A DNA stretch of 64,000 nt, taken from Telmatospirillum sp. GTDB taxonomy: Bacteria; Pseudomonadota; Alphaproteobacteria; CACIAM-22H2. The stretch covers positions 1-64,000 of the forward strand of contig JADCGL010000007.1 of assembly GCA_020248985.1 (NCBI GenBank), written 5' to 3'. The notes below the pieces were generated by a model. That model worked only from the letters and a program-made list of their open reading frames with translations. It was not told the origin of the DNA and ran no database searches. The translations under genes were made by a program, and so were the position numbers. Below, one piece after another: positions 42,063 to 51,962 of this stretch (positions are counted from its first letter, which is position 1; each line of letters begins with the position of its first letter).

Positions 42063-45000
42063 TCAGCGCATATTGTCGTTGGTGATGTAGGGATCGACCG
42101 GGGTGCCGTCGGCGGGCGCATTGGTGGCCCCGCCGCTGCCCGAAAACACGCCGAACAGGCGGCGCAGGAAGCCGGGCGTGAGTGTGGAGAGCGGGTTGAT
42201 GCTGGTCTGCACGTCGGCCATCGCCCCCGAGGCGCGGTAGTTGGCCGCGAACACGCCCGAGCCGCGCTCGCCCACCAGGAGCTGGCCGATCAGCGGAATG
42301 TTGCCGAGGATCGAGTTGAGCGCATAGGCCGGCACCAAGGTACCTTCGAGGTCCAGCGTGTCGGCCGCCAGATCGACCTGGCCGCGCGCGGTGATGCCGA
42401 GGGCCGCCCCGTGCATGCGGCCGTCTTTGATTTCGATCTTGGGATCGGCCCACGCAATGTCGGCATCCAGGCGCCGGAAGCCGATGCCGTCGCCGCGCAA
42501 CGAGTCGAGCACGCCCGTGAGCAACGCAACCGACAGCAGCTTGGCGAAGCCCGGCGCGTTGACGAGGCGGAATTCTTCGATCGCGATCTTGCCCACGATG
42601 GCGCGGTCGGCGCGCGCGGGGTCTTCCTTGCCGTCCACCCGCAGCGTGCCGCCGACCACGTTGGGCGTGATGTCGAGCGCGGCCAGCAAGGCGCCCGCAT
42701 CGCCCGCCGCCGCCTTCAGCGTCAACAGCCCGTCGGCACCCGGCACGATCGACACGGCAAGCTCGCCGCCCAGCGCCGCGCGCACGCGGTCCATCGTCTT
42801 GGCCGATATCTCGAGCTGCAGCCAGCGCACATCGTCGCGATGGCCGTGCAGCGAAAATTCGAACAGGTCGCGCCCCTCGCCCAGCGCCACGCGCGCCACG
42901 TCGAGCCCCAAACGCAGGCCGGGGCGGCCGGGCACGGGCGGCGTCTTGTCGGCCAAAAAGGGCTGGGCATCGAAGAAAGCGCCCTTGCCTTCGAACGAAT
43001 TGTACATGAGCCCGCCCGGGCGCGCCGGCGCTTCGCGCTTGATCGCGGCAGTGTCGAGATCGATGCGGCCGGCCAGCAGCAGGCGCTGCAGATCGGCCGC
43101 CTTGAAGGTGCGGCCGTCCGGTTCGAACTCGACGCGGCCCTTGGCGGCAATGCCCGCCCCCGCCAGATCGAGCCGTTCGATCGCGCGCAGCACGTCGCGC
43201 TCGAGGCGCAGAGTCATCGCCAGCTTGGTGCCGGCCGTGGGTGCACGCGTCCAGTCGATTTCGGGCACGGCGAAATCGACGGCGGCCAAGTCGAGCTCGA
43301 GGCCGATGTCGCGCGTGCCGTCGCGAAAGGCCCTCGTCGTCATGGCGAGGCCCACGGGGCCGACGGCATAGGGGGCGAAATCGAAGCCGAGCCGGTTCAC
43401 GCTGCGCGTCGAAACGGCTGCGGCGCGCGCGGTCGCGGTTTCGACCGGGCCGTTCGTCGCTTCGAACTCGCGGCGATAGACGATCTCGGCGTCGGCGCCT
43501 GCCAGCCGCACGGGCCCGCGAATATCGAGGCCCTTGGCGTCGACGCGGAAAGCGAGCGTGCCGTTCTCGATGTCGTTGCCGAGGATCGCGTTGCGCTGGG
43601 TGAAATTCGCGACCCGGCCGCTCGCCACGACAGCGATGTCGTCGAGCTTCAAGGCCGCCAGCAGCGGGAAGCGCGCGACGATGCGCATGTCGGCGGCGCC
43701 GCCGAAATTTTCGGGCTGCTCGCCGATGCGCTTCAAGAAGCCGAGCGGCGGCAGATCGACGAGCTGCAGCGCGTCGCGTGCGGGGCCGACGATGGGCACG
43801 TCGATCGCGGCCGTCTGCAAGGCCTGGTCGAGCCCGGCCAGCGCCACAGTGCCGTTGCCGACCTGCAGCGAGCCGACCGTGCCGCCGCGCGTGCGCATCT
43901 CGAGGCGCTTGGCGTCCATCGTGGCCGTGGCGGCCACGCCGCGCACCGGCGGCAGCCCGTCGATGAAGGTCACGGCCGCCCCTTCGACCGAAAAATCGAA
44001 GCGCAATTTCTCGACGGCGGCGTTGGCCCAATCGCCCTTGGGTTCGCGCAAGGAAAGTTCGGCCTTGGCCGCGGGGATGCGCCCGCCGGCGATGTTCTCG
44101 GCGATCCAGCTGCGCGCATTGGGGCTCGCGAACAGCGGCCACAGGCGTTTGAGTTCGTCGGTCGTGAGGCCGGCGATGTCGATTTTCGCGTCGAGCTGGG
44201 CGCGCTGGAGCGGAGCCGGAATTTCGGCCGTCGCACGGATCTCGGTTTCCCCGATGCGCAAGGTGAGAGCGTCGAGATCGACGCGGGACAGGTCGCCCGC
44301 AAGCGTGGCGCGCAAGCCCGCCCGGTCGAGCGTAACGGCCTGCGCGTACCAGCTGCGGTCGCGCAACTGCAGCCCGTCGGCGTCCAGCGCCAGCGCCACG
44401 GGGCCGAGCGTGCCGTCGAGCGCCAGCGTGGACCGCAGCTCGAGCCGGGCCGTCGCGTCGATGTTGCGCAAGGCTGCAAGCCGCGGATCGAGATCGGCGA
44501 GTGCGGCCACATTGATCGCACCGGCGACGGCCGAAAACGCGATCGCGGCATCGGCGACGCGGTAAAGCGCATCGACATCGAAGCGCAGCCGCTGCGCGCC
44601 CAGCACGGCCGGCAAAGCGGCCTGCAGCGCGATGCCGCCGCCGTAGCGGCGCAGCGCCACATTCGCACCCTCGACGCCGAAGCGCAGGCCGCTTGCCGCA
44701 TCGTCGATCGCGATCGTCGTGTCGGCGAACACCGCCTCGGCCAGCAGGCCCAGCGGCCGGCGCGGATCGGCGGGAGCGGCAAGCTCGGCGATCAGGAAGG
44801 AAACGAAGCGGCTGCCGCCTTCGGCCGGGGCCGCACCGGCCGTCGCGGCGGCATCGGCGGCCGGGAGTTCGTCTTGCAACTGCAGCGTGCCTTCGGCATT
44901 GCGCGCCAGGTTCAAGCGCAGGCCCTGCACGCGCAAAGCCTCGGGCTGGATCTCGCCGTGCAGCAGCCGGTTGATCGACAGCGACAGCCAGGCCTGGGGG

Positions 45001-45278
45001 ATGTGCACGATCTCGGCGCCGTCGCTTGCCAGCACGCGCGTGTCCAAGACGCGCAGCTGGATCGACCGGCTGCTGGCCGACCAGTCGAGCGAGGTGTCGC
45101 CCACGTCGATCGACATGCCGTTCGCGCTGTCCCGCAGCGCGGCTTCCAGCAACGGCGTCACGAACGGCACGGTGATCGGCCCCACCGAGAGGCGCCACAG
45201 CAGCACGCCGGTCGCGATCAGCAGCAGCGCCGCGAGCGTGCCGACCAGTTCGAGGAACAGGCGGATCGGATGGCTCAT
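42063..45278 (-). CDS. AsmA/YhdP-like inner-membrane-anchored periplasmic protein (DUF3971 type)
   Basis: A 1071-residue protein. One N-terminal membrane anchor (LFLELVGTLAALLLIATGVLLW, about 6-27) is followed by a very long beta-rich periplasmic part. Segments typical of the family are SIDVGDTSLDW near the start, IAENIAGGRIPAAKAELSL in the middle (DUF3971) and the AsmA-type C-terminal region with GIGFRRLDADIAW and LDLEGTLVPAYALN. The protein ends LTPGFLRRLFGVF and a short tail. Such proteins form long grooves that move phospholipids between inner and outer membranes. The ATG at 45278 is chosen because it places the anchor at the N-terminus. It diverges from glnE across 54 bp. Confidence 0.85.
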   Translation of the reverse strand: MSHPIRLFLELVGTLAALLLIATGVLLWRLSVGPITVPFVTPLLEAALRDSANGMSIDVGDTSLDWSASSRSIQLRVLDTRVLASDGAEIVHIPQAWLSLSINRLLHGEIQPEALRVQGLRLNLARNAEGTLQLQDELPAADAAATAGAAPAEGGSRFVSFLIAELAAPADPRRPLGLLAEAVFADTTIAIDDAASGLRFGVEGANVALRRYGGGIALQAALPAVLGAQRLRFDVDALYRVADAAIAFSAVAGAINVAALADLDPRLAALRNIDATARLELRSTLALDGTLGPVALALDADGLQLRDRSWYAQAVTLDRAGLRATLAGDLSRVDLDALTLRIGETEIRATAEIPAPLQRAQLDAKIDIAGLTTDELKRLWPLFASPNARSWIAENIAGGRIPAAKAELSLREPKGDWANAAVEKLRFDFSVEGAAVTFIDGLPPVRGVAATATMDAKRLEMRTRGGTVGSLQVGNGTVALAGLDQALQTAAIDVPIVGPARDALQLVDLPPLGFLKRIGEQPENFGGAADMRIVARFPLLAALKLDDIAVVASGRVANFTQRNAILGNDIENGTLAFRVDAKGLDIRGPVRLAGADAEIVYRREFEATNGPVETATARAAAVSTRSVNRLGFDFAPYAVGPVGLAMTTRAFRDGTRDIGLELDLAAVDFAVPEIDWTRAPTAGTKLAMTLRLERDVLRAIERLDLAGAGIAAKGRVEFEPDGRTFKAADLQRLLLAGRIDLDTAAIKREAPARPGGLMYNSFEGKGAFFDAQPFLADKTPPVPGRPGLRLGLDVARVALGEGRDLFEFSLHGHRDDVRWLQLEISAKTMDRVRAALGGELAVSIVPGADGLLTLKAAAGDAGALLAALDITPNVVGGTLRVDGKEDPARADRAIVGKIAIEEFRLVNAPGFAKLLSVALLTGVLDSLRGDGIGFRRLDADIAWADPKIEIKDGRMHGAALGITARGQVDLAADTLDLEGTLVPAYALNSILGNIPLIGQLLVGERGSGVFAANYRASGAMADVQTSINPLSTLTPGFLRRLFGVFSGSGGATNAPADGTPVDPYITNDNMR

Positions 45279-45332
45279 GGTGCTGCTTGACCCCGCGACG
45301 GACGTCGGGCCAACGTAACGCCGGGCGCAAGA

Positions 45333-48329
45333 ATGGCTTTGCGCCGCCACAGGTCAGGACGGATTCGCCGCATGGCGTCAGTGTACCCCGGATTTGCGGC
45401 AGCGAAATGGCCGCTTGCATCCGATGCGGAAGCCGCCGCCCGCGCCTTCGAGCGGTGGGACGAGGCGTGCGAGGACATCGCCGACAAAACCGCCAAGCGC
45501 GCGGCCCTCGCCCTTGCCGCCAAGCCGCCCGGCCGTGCGGCCTTTTCGGCCATGTTCGGCAACTCGCCGCATCTGGCCGGGCTCGTTTTGGGCGATCCGG
45601 AATTCGCTGTCCGGCTGTTTGCCAAAGGCCCCGATGCCGCCTTCGCCGCCGCTTGCGATCTTGCCCGTCGCGATCTTGCCAACGCGGGCGATATGGTCGT
45701 GCTGATGGCGGGGTTGCGCCGGTTCAAGAAGCAGGCCGCCTTGGCGATCGCGGCGGCCGACATTGCGGGCGTGTGGCCGCTTGCCCAGATCACGGCCGCG
45801 ATCTCGACCGTCGCCGACACCGCGCTGAAACTGGCCTGCCGCTTCCTGCTGCGCGAAGCCGCCCGCCGCGACGGGCTCGCGCTGCCCGATCCGGCGGACC
45901 CGGAAAGCGGCAGCGGCCTCGTGGTGCTGGCGATGGGCAAGCTGGGCGCGGGCGAGCTCAACTACTCGTCCGACATCGATCTCATCCTGCTCTACGACGC
46001 CGATCGCGCCAAAGGCCCGGACCCGGACGAGTTGCAGGCCGTGTTCGTGCGGCTCGCGCGCAATCTCGTGAAGATCATGGAAGCGCGCACCGCCGACGGC
46101 TACGTCTTCCGCACCGACCTACGGCTGCGCCCGGATCCGGCGGCAACGCCGCTCGCCCTCTCCACCTTGGCGGCCGAAACCTACTACGAAAGCATCGGCC
46201 TCAACTGGGAACGGGCAGCGATGATCAAAGCCCGCGCGGCGGCGGGCGATGCCGTCGCCGGGGACCGCTTCCTCGCCACGATCCGCCCCTTCGTGTGGCG
46301 CAAGCATCTCGACTTCGCGGCCCTTGCCGACATCCACCAGATCAAGCGCCAGATCCAGGCCTATCGCGGCGGCGAGACCGTGGCCCTGCACGGCCACGAC
46401 ATCAAGACCGGCCGCGGCGGCATTCGCGAGATCGAGTTTTTCGCGCAGACCCAGCAGCTCGTCTGGGGCGGGCGCGATCCGGCGTTTCGCGTGCCGGCCA
46501 CCGTCCCGGCCCTTGCCGCACTCGCAGCATCCGGCCGCATCCCGCAAACCGTCCGCGAAGAAATGACGGAATGCTACGTCTTCCTGCGCACGCTCGAACA
46601 TCGCCTGCAGATGCTCGACGACGAGCAGACGCAGAAGCTGCCGACGACCGACGCCGAATGGCGGCGGCTGTCGGTCTTCATGGGCTTTGCCGACGAGGCG
46701 GCGTTTGCCGACCGGCTCAAGCGCACGCTCGACAGCGTGGCCGTCGCCTATTCGAACCTGTTCGAAGAACCGGAGGCCGCCGCAAACGAACCCGCCCCGA
46801 GCCTCATGTTCGGCGGCCCGGAGGACGATCCGGCCACGCTTGCCGCACTTGAAAAGCTCGGCTATCGCGAAGCCGCAAAGATCGCCAACGCCGTTCGCGG
46901 CTGGCATGCCGGGCGCTATCGCTGCACGCGCACGCCGCGCGCCCGCGATCTGCTGGTCGAACTCGCCTCCCGCATCGTCGAAGCCTTTGCGCGCACGCCG
47001 CAGCCGGACGCAGGCTTCGTGCGCTTCGACCGCTTTCTCGAAAAGCTGCCGGCCGGCGTGCAGCTGTTTTCGCTGTTCCAAGCCAACCCGTCGCTGATCG
47101 ATCTTGCCGCCGAGATCATGGGCACGGCCCCGCGCCTTGCCGAAGCCGTCGCCACGCACGTGCATCTGCTCGATGCGGTGCTGAACCCCGGCTTTTTCGC
47201 ACCCCCGCCCGGCACGGCAGCCCTTGCCGCGAGCCTCGCCGCCGCCAACGCCCAGGCCCGCGACTTCCAGGACCGGCTCGACATCGCGCGCCGCTGGCAG
47301 CACGAGCTGCAGTTCCAGATCTGCGTCCAATTGCTCAAGCGCACGCTCGATGCCGAGGCGGCCGGTGCGGCCTTGAGTGATCTTGCCGACTGCACGCTCG
47401 CAAGCCTGCTCGCCGACTGCCAGGCCGAATTCGCACGGCTGCATGGCCGTCTCAAAGGGGCGAGCTTCGCCGTGTTGGGCTTGGGCAAACTCGGCGGGCG
47501 GGCGCTGACCGCAACGTCGGATCTCGATCTCGTGCTCGTCTATGCGCACCCCGCCAAACTCGCGGAGTCCGACGGCGCCAAGCCGCTGTCGCCGTCCCAC
47601 TATTTCGCGCGGCTCGCAAGCCGGTTCGTCTCGGCCCTCAGCGTGGCGACGGCCGAAGGTGCGCTCTACGAGATCGATCTGCGTTTGCGCCCGCAAGGCG
47701 CCAAAGGACCGCTTGCCTCCGAGATCGGCGGCTTTTCCGACTATGTCGCCGGCGAAGCCTGGACCTGGGAGCACATGGCGCTCACGCGCGCGCGCTTCGT
47801 GTGCGGCGATGCAGCCCTGGGGGCACGCGCCCTCGCAAGCATTGCTGCCGCCCGCGCCAACCGCAAGATGGCGCCCGCCAAACTTGCCGCCGAAATCGCC
47901 GACATGCGCCTGCGCATGGCGAACGAACGGCGGGCCGAAACGGTCTGGCAGATCAAGGACTGGCGCGGCGGGCTCGTCGATGTCGAGTTTCTGGTCCAGC
48001 ATGCGCTGCTCGCCGGTACTGCAAAAGCGCCCGATTCCGCCGATCCGCATCTGCCGACCGCCATCGCCAATCTCAAACGCAAAAAGCTGCTGACGGCGGC
48101 CGACGCCGATCTGCTGCAAAGCGCCCAAGCGCTCTATGCCGAAATCCAAGCCGTGCTGCGCCTCACGCTCGACGACGATATCGACGCGGCGAACGCCCCC
48201 GCCGCGCTCAAGACGCTGCTCGCGAAAGCGGCGGGCACGGTTGACTTTTCCGCGTTGGAAGCCAAGCTGTCTCAAACCACCCAAGCCGTGCGGGCGCTCA
48301 TCGCCAAGCGTCTGCCGGGTGCCATCTGA
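45333..48329 (+). CDS. glnE: Glutamine synthetase adenylyltransferase/adenylyl-removing enzyme GlnE
   Basis: A 998-residue bifunctional enzyme that adenylylates and deadenylylates glutamine synthetase under PII control. Two nucleotidyltransferase domains are visible. The N-terminal (deadenylylase) one has NYSSDIDLILLYD near residue 210 and KTGRGGIREIEFFAQ near 355. The C-terminal (adenylylase) one has LTATSDLDLVLVYAHP near 725 and WRGGLVDVEFLVQH near 875. The start could also be the in-frame ATG at 45372, which gives a less basic N-terminus. Confidence 0.95.
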   Translation: MALRRHRSGRIRRMASVYPGFAAAKWPLASDAEAAARAFERWDEACEDIADKTAKRAALALAAKPPGRAAFSAMFGNSPHLAGLVLGDPEFAVRLFAKGPDAAFAAACDLARRDLANAGDMVVLMAGLRRFKKQAALAIAAADIAGVWPLAQITAAISTVADTALKLACRFLLREAARRDGLALPDPADPESGSGLVVLAMGKLGAGELNYSSDIDLILLYDADRAKGPDPDELQAVFVRLARNLVKIMEARTADGYVFRTDLRLRPDPAATPLALSTLAAETYYESIGLNWERAAMIKARAAAGDAVAGDRFLATIRPFVWRKHLDFAALADIHQIKRQIQAYRGGETVALHGHDIKTGRGGIREIEFFAQTQQLVWGGRDPAFRVPATVPALAALAASGRIPQTVREEMTECYVFLRTLEHRLQMLDDEQTQKLPTTDAEWRRLSVFMGFADEAAFADRLKRTLDSVAVAYSNLFEEPEAAANEPAPSLMFGGPEDDPATLAALEKLGYREAAKIANAVRGWHAGRYRCTRTPRARDLLVELASRIVEAFARTPQPDAGFVRFDRFLEKLPAGVQLFSLFQANPSLIDLAAEIMGTAPRLAEAVATHVHLLDAVLNPGFFAPPPGTAALAASLAAANAQARDFQDRLDIARRWQHELQFQICVQLLKRTLDAEAAGAALSDLADCTLASLLADCQAEFARLHGRLKGASFAVLGLGKLGGRALTATSDLDLVLVYAHPAKLAESDGAKPLSPSHYFARLASRFVSALSVATAEGALYEIDLRLRPQGAKGPLASEIGGFSDYVAGEAWTWEHMALTRARFVCGDAALGARALASIAAARANRKMAPAKLAAEIADMRLRMANERRAETVWQIKDWRGGLVDVEFLVQHALLAGTAKAPDSADPHLPTAIANLKRKKLLTAADADLLQSAQALYAEIQAVLRLTLDDDIDAANAPAALKTLLAKAAGTVDFSALEAKLSQTTQAVRALIAKRLPGAI

Positions 48330-48348
48330 AATTTTCGAGGAGTCCGCC

Positions 48349-48870
48349 ATGGCCGCAAAGAAGAAAACCGCCGCGAAAAAAGCCGCCCCCGCTGCTGCCC
48401 CCGCGCGCGGACCCAAAGCAGGGAGCAAGGCGCCCGCTTTTGCGATGCCGGTCGTGGGCGGCGGCGACGTCTCGCTTGCCAAGCTCAAAGGCAAGACGGT
48501 CGTGCTCTATTTCTACCCGAAGGACGACACGCCGGGCTGCACCAAGCAGGCCTGCGGCTTCAACGACATGCTGATGCAGTTCAAGAAGCTCGACGCCGAA
48601 ATCGTCGGCGTATCGCGCGACGCGATGAAGAGCCACGACAAGTTCGCGGTCAAATACGGCCTCAAATTCCATCTCGCCTCCGACGAGGACGGCAAGACCT
48701 CGACCGCCTACGACACCTGGGTGGAGAAGAGCATGTACGGCCGCAAATACATGGGCATGGAACGCTCGACCTATCTGATCGACAAAACCGGCACCATCCG
48801 CAATGTCTGGCGTCCGGTCTCGGTCACCGGCCACGTGGAAGAGGTGCTGGAAGCGGTCAAAGCGCTCTAG
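48349..48870 (+). CDS. bcp: Bcp/PrxQ-type peroxiredoxin
   Basis: A 173-residue thiol peroxidase. The motif DDTPGCTKQACGF holds the peroxidatic Cys and, five residues on, the resolving Cys of atypical 2-Cys PrxQ enzymes. ERSTYLIDKTGTI is near the C-terminus. Residues 1-25 are a Lys/Ala-rich extension (MAAKKKTAAKKAAPAAAP) absent from E. coli Bcp. CGAGGAG precedes the ATG. It is 19 bp downstream of glnE and converges with the porin-like gene, with 3 bp between stops. Confidence 0.93.
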   Translation: MAAKKKTAAKKAAPAAAPARGPKAGSKAPAFAMPVVGGGDVSLAKLKGKTVVLYFYPKDDTPGCTKQACGFNDMLMQFKKLDAEIVGVSRDAMKSHDKFAVKYGLKFHLASDEDGKTSTAYDTWVEKSMYGRKYMGMERSTYLIDKTGTIRNVWRPVSVTGHVEEVLEAVKAL

Positions 48871-48873
48871 GGT

Positions 48874-50106
48874 CTAGAACTCGAGCGTGTAGACCGCCTG
48901 CGCGCCGTAGCTGTGCGTGGTCGCCTGCCTTGTCACGTCGCCGAAGGCAGGAACCGCGCGCGTCTTGCGGTAGCCCACACCCAAGGTCAGATTCTCGAGC
49001 AGCTTGTAGAGCAGATTGGCGGCAAGCTGCCGGTCTTCCTGGTTGAAGAACGCGCCGGTTGCCGCCGCACTGTTGGCGTCGTCGAAGCGACGCGTCATGC
49101 GACTGGCGACGAAGGTGAAATCCTGCCAAGTGAGAATCGCGGCCGTCGTCAGGTACGTGCGATCCTTGAACTGGTTGCCCATGTTGGGATCGGCATTGAA
49201 CACGTCGGTGAAACGCGCCCACTCGACGAAGGGCGTTACGACCACGTCGAGCGGCAAGCCGAACTCGTAGCGCGCACCGGCGACATAGCCGTGCGAATCG
49301 CGGCTGGCGACCGGACCGTTGCCGGCCTGAAGCGTCAAGGGCTGGCGTGTGCCCGCCCGAAGATAGCGATAGCCGGCCCCCACTGTGAGCCCTTCGAGAT
49401 TGGCGGGGTCGGCGAGCTCGTATTGGAGGGCGACCGACTGCGGCGCATTCGTGTTGCCGGGGCCGCCATAGACGAGACGGTTCTGGCCCAGACGCTGCGT
49501 CGTCGACAGCGGGCCTTGGCCGGGACCGTAGGCCGGATTGTTGAAGGCCGCGCGCGACAGGAACGAATTGTCGAAGAAGAAACTCGCGACGTCGATCTTG
49601 TGCTTGCCGTAGGCGGCCAGATCGAGGGCGTAGCCCGCACCGGCCCCGATCGCCTCTTTCATCTGGTAGTCTTTGGCGAATTCGTTGGCGTAGAAGCCCG
49701 GCAGCTTGGCGTCGTCCCAGCCCATGCCGAATGCAGGATTGAATTTGCCAGCATAGAGCCGCGCTGCATCGACATCGAGATTGGCCGACAGATTTTCGAT
49801 ATACATGCCGTGGCCGCCGAAGATGCGGCTCTCGGTCGGAAACTTGATCCGCTCCCAATGCAGCTTGGTCTGCACGAAGAAATTCTGTTTGAAAAACAGC
49901 TTCGCGACCGCCTCGGCCTCGCCGTAGGCGTCGGTCAATACCGAGCGCGCGTTGCTGGAACGGTAATTCCGGTCCACGCCGAGCTTGAGCGTGACGTCGG
50001 CATCGACATGCGCGCCGTCGCCATGGGCGTGCTGGGCTTGCGCACCTGACATGTCGGCGACCGAAAGGGCCAACGCGAGGCTTCCGGCAAAATACAGAAT
50101 ACGCAT
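48874..50106 (-). CDS. Outer-membrane porin-like beta-barrel protein
   Basis: A 410-residue exported protein. The signal peptide (MRILYFAGSLALALSVADMSGAQA) is followed by a His/Asp-rich mature start QHAHGDGAHVDAD that could bind metal. The rest alternates amphipathic strands, with aromatic girdle residues and short turns, and ends in VYTLEF with a terminal Phe, as expected for an outer-membrane barrel. I cannot name the substrate. The ATG at 50106 is chosen because it gives a clean signal peptide. Confidence 0.8.
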   Translation of the reverse strand: MRILYFAGSLALALSVADMSGAQAQHAHGDGAHVDADVTLKLGVDRNYRSSNARSVLTDAYGEAEAVAKLFFKQNFFVQTKLHWERIKFPTESRIFGGHGMYIENLSANLDVDAARLYAGKFNPAFGMGWDDAKLPGFYANEFAKDYQMKEAIGAGAGYALDLAAYGKHKIDVASFFFDNSFLSRAAFNNPAYGPGQGPLSTTQRLGQNRLVYGGPGNTNAPQSVALQYELADPANLEGLTVGAGYRYLRAGTRQPLTLQAGNGPVASRDSHGYVAGARYEFGLPLDVVVTPFVEWARFTDVFNADPNMGNQFKDRTYLTTAAILTWQDFTFVASRMTRRFDDANSAAATGAFFNQEDRQLAANLLYKLLENLTLGVGYRKTRAVPAFGDVTRQATTHSYGAQAVYTLEF

Positions 50107-50258
50107 CAGCAACTCCGAATCGACACTGCCTGCGAGGGTAACAAGCCGGGATTCTGTGTCAAACATTTCAAACGCCGCGACGATTCCCGATTTGCAATTC
50201 GCATATTCGACAGTACAAACATGCTAACTTCGCAACGGTAGAAATCTTGGAGATTGCG
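50107..50258. promoter_or_regulatory. Divergent promoter region, porin-like and chemoreceptor genes
   Basis: 152 bp, AT-richer around 50195-50235 (ttgcaattcgcatattcgac). It must hold promoters for both flanking genes. No clear palindrome is seen. Confidence 0.4.
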
Positions 50259-51962
50259 ATGGGTCCCCTTACGAATATCTCGATCCGCGGCAAGCTGTCG
50301 CTGCTCATTCTTCTGGCCGCACTCGGCGTCGGCGTTTTGGCCTGGGAAGGATACCGCACCGCGCAAGAATTGGCGGAAAGCCTCGATCGGGTAGGCACCA
50401 CAACAGTCGGTACGCGGCACCTCATGACCGGCGACATGATGCACGACGCGCTCGCCGGCAACGTGCAAGTGGCCCTGCGCCTTTCGAGCGACGCGAGCGC
50501 GGAAAAGAAAAAAGAAGTCACCGACGACACGCAAGCCAACGCCACGCGCTTGCTCGATTCGATGCGCGAGGTCCGCGCCCTGCCGCTCGAACCCGACATT
50601 CTTGCGCAGGTCGATGCGGTCGATCCGAAACTCAAGCGCTATATCGCGATGGCGCGCGACATGGTCGTGGCCGCCCTCACCGATCCGCAGCGCGCCCAAA
50701 ACAGCGAGGAGGCGTTCAACGCCGCCTTCGAGGATCTGGCCGAATCGCTCGAGAAAGTCAGCGGGCAATTCGTCGAGTTTGCCGACGCCGAACGCGACCG
50801 CGGCGCGCAGCTCGCGGCAGCATTTCCCCGGCGCATGGCGATCAGCGCGGCGATTGCGCTCTTGCTGCTGACGCTCGGCGCGTTTGCGATCCACCGGGCG
50901 CTTGCCACGCCGATTGTGCAGCTCAACGAAGGCATGAAGCGTCTGGCGGCCGACGATATCGACGTCGCTTTGCCAGAAGCCGTCCGGCGCGACGAGATCG
51001 GCGACATGGCGCGTTCGGTTCTGGTCTTCCAGGAGAACTCCCAATAGAACCGCCGCCTCAAGGACGCGCAAGCCGCCCTCGAGGCGGAGGCGCGCGCGTC
51101 GCGCAAGAAGGCGCTGCAGGAAATGGCGAACGCGATCGAACGCGAAACCCACCGTGCGGTCGATGCCGTGGCGGCGACCGCCGAGAAGGCCGACGGCACG
51201 GCGGGCGAACTCTTGCAGCGCGCCAACGGCGTGTCGAGCGACAGTCTCAGCGTCGTCGCGTCGTCGGAGCAGGCGCTCCACAACGTCCAGGCGGTCGGCA
51301 CTGCGGCCGAAGGCATGACGACCTCGATCCGCGACATCGCCGCCGAGGTAGCGCGGGCGGCCACGCTCACCAAGAGCGCGGTCGATAGCGGCCACAAAGC
51401 GCAGACCACGATCCGCGCTCTGTCGGAGGCGGTCTCGAAAATTTCCGAGGTCGCCAAACTGATCGGTCAGATTGCCGGCCAGACCAATCTGCTCGCCCTC
51501 AACGCGACGATCGAAGCGGCCCGCGCGGGCGATGCCGGCAAGGGGTTTGCCGTGGTCGCCTCGGAGGTCAAGAACCTCGCCAACCAGACCGGGCGATCGA
51601 CCGAAGACATCGACCGTCAGATCGCCTCGATCCGCGCAGAAACCGACGCAGCCGTGGCGGCGGTGGCCGAAATCGGCAACCGCATCGACGACATCAGCAA
51701 AGTCGCCGACGCGATCGCCCACGCGGTCGAAGTGCAGAACGCCTCGACCGAGGAGATCACCCGCAATGTCGGCGAAACGATCGAGGCGGTACGCGAAGTC
51801 TCGACCAAGATCGGCGGCATCAGCCGGGCGGCCGAGGCGGTCGGCGGCGGCGTGGCCGACATCCGCAGCACGCTCCAAAATGCGAACCGCAACGTCGCCG
51901 ATCTGCGCGAGAACCTGACCCGCGTCGTGCGCAGCGCGGCCGAGGACGCGATGTTCTCTTAG
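50259..51962 (+). pseudogene. Methyl-accepting chemotaxis protein interrupted by an in-frame amber codon
   Basis: Intact on both sides this would be a receptor of about 567 residues. The N-terminal part has a membrane segment (LLILLAALGVGVLAWEGY), a helical four-helix-bundle-like sensor region to about residue 185, a second membrane segment (AISAAIALLLLTLGAFAI) and a HAMP domain. A TAG at 51045-51047 then stops translation just after VFQENSQ. The same frame resumes at once with [15 protein letters not shown] and the complete signalling domain, including the hairpin [23 protein letters not shown] single substitution (for example CAG to TAG) explains it. A start inside at 51123 would give only a soluble signalling domain. 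The ATG at 50259 has TTGGAG upstream. Its 3' end overlaps prfB by 4 bp. Confidence 0.85.

Noticed and set aside
41733-45290. A 1185-codon plus-strand frame opposite the AsmA-like gene
   Set aside because: Arg/Gln/His-rich antisense translation without any motif; the minus-strand gene has a membrane anchor and family motifs.
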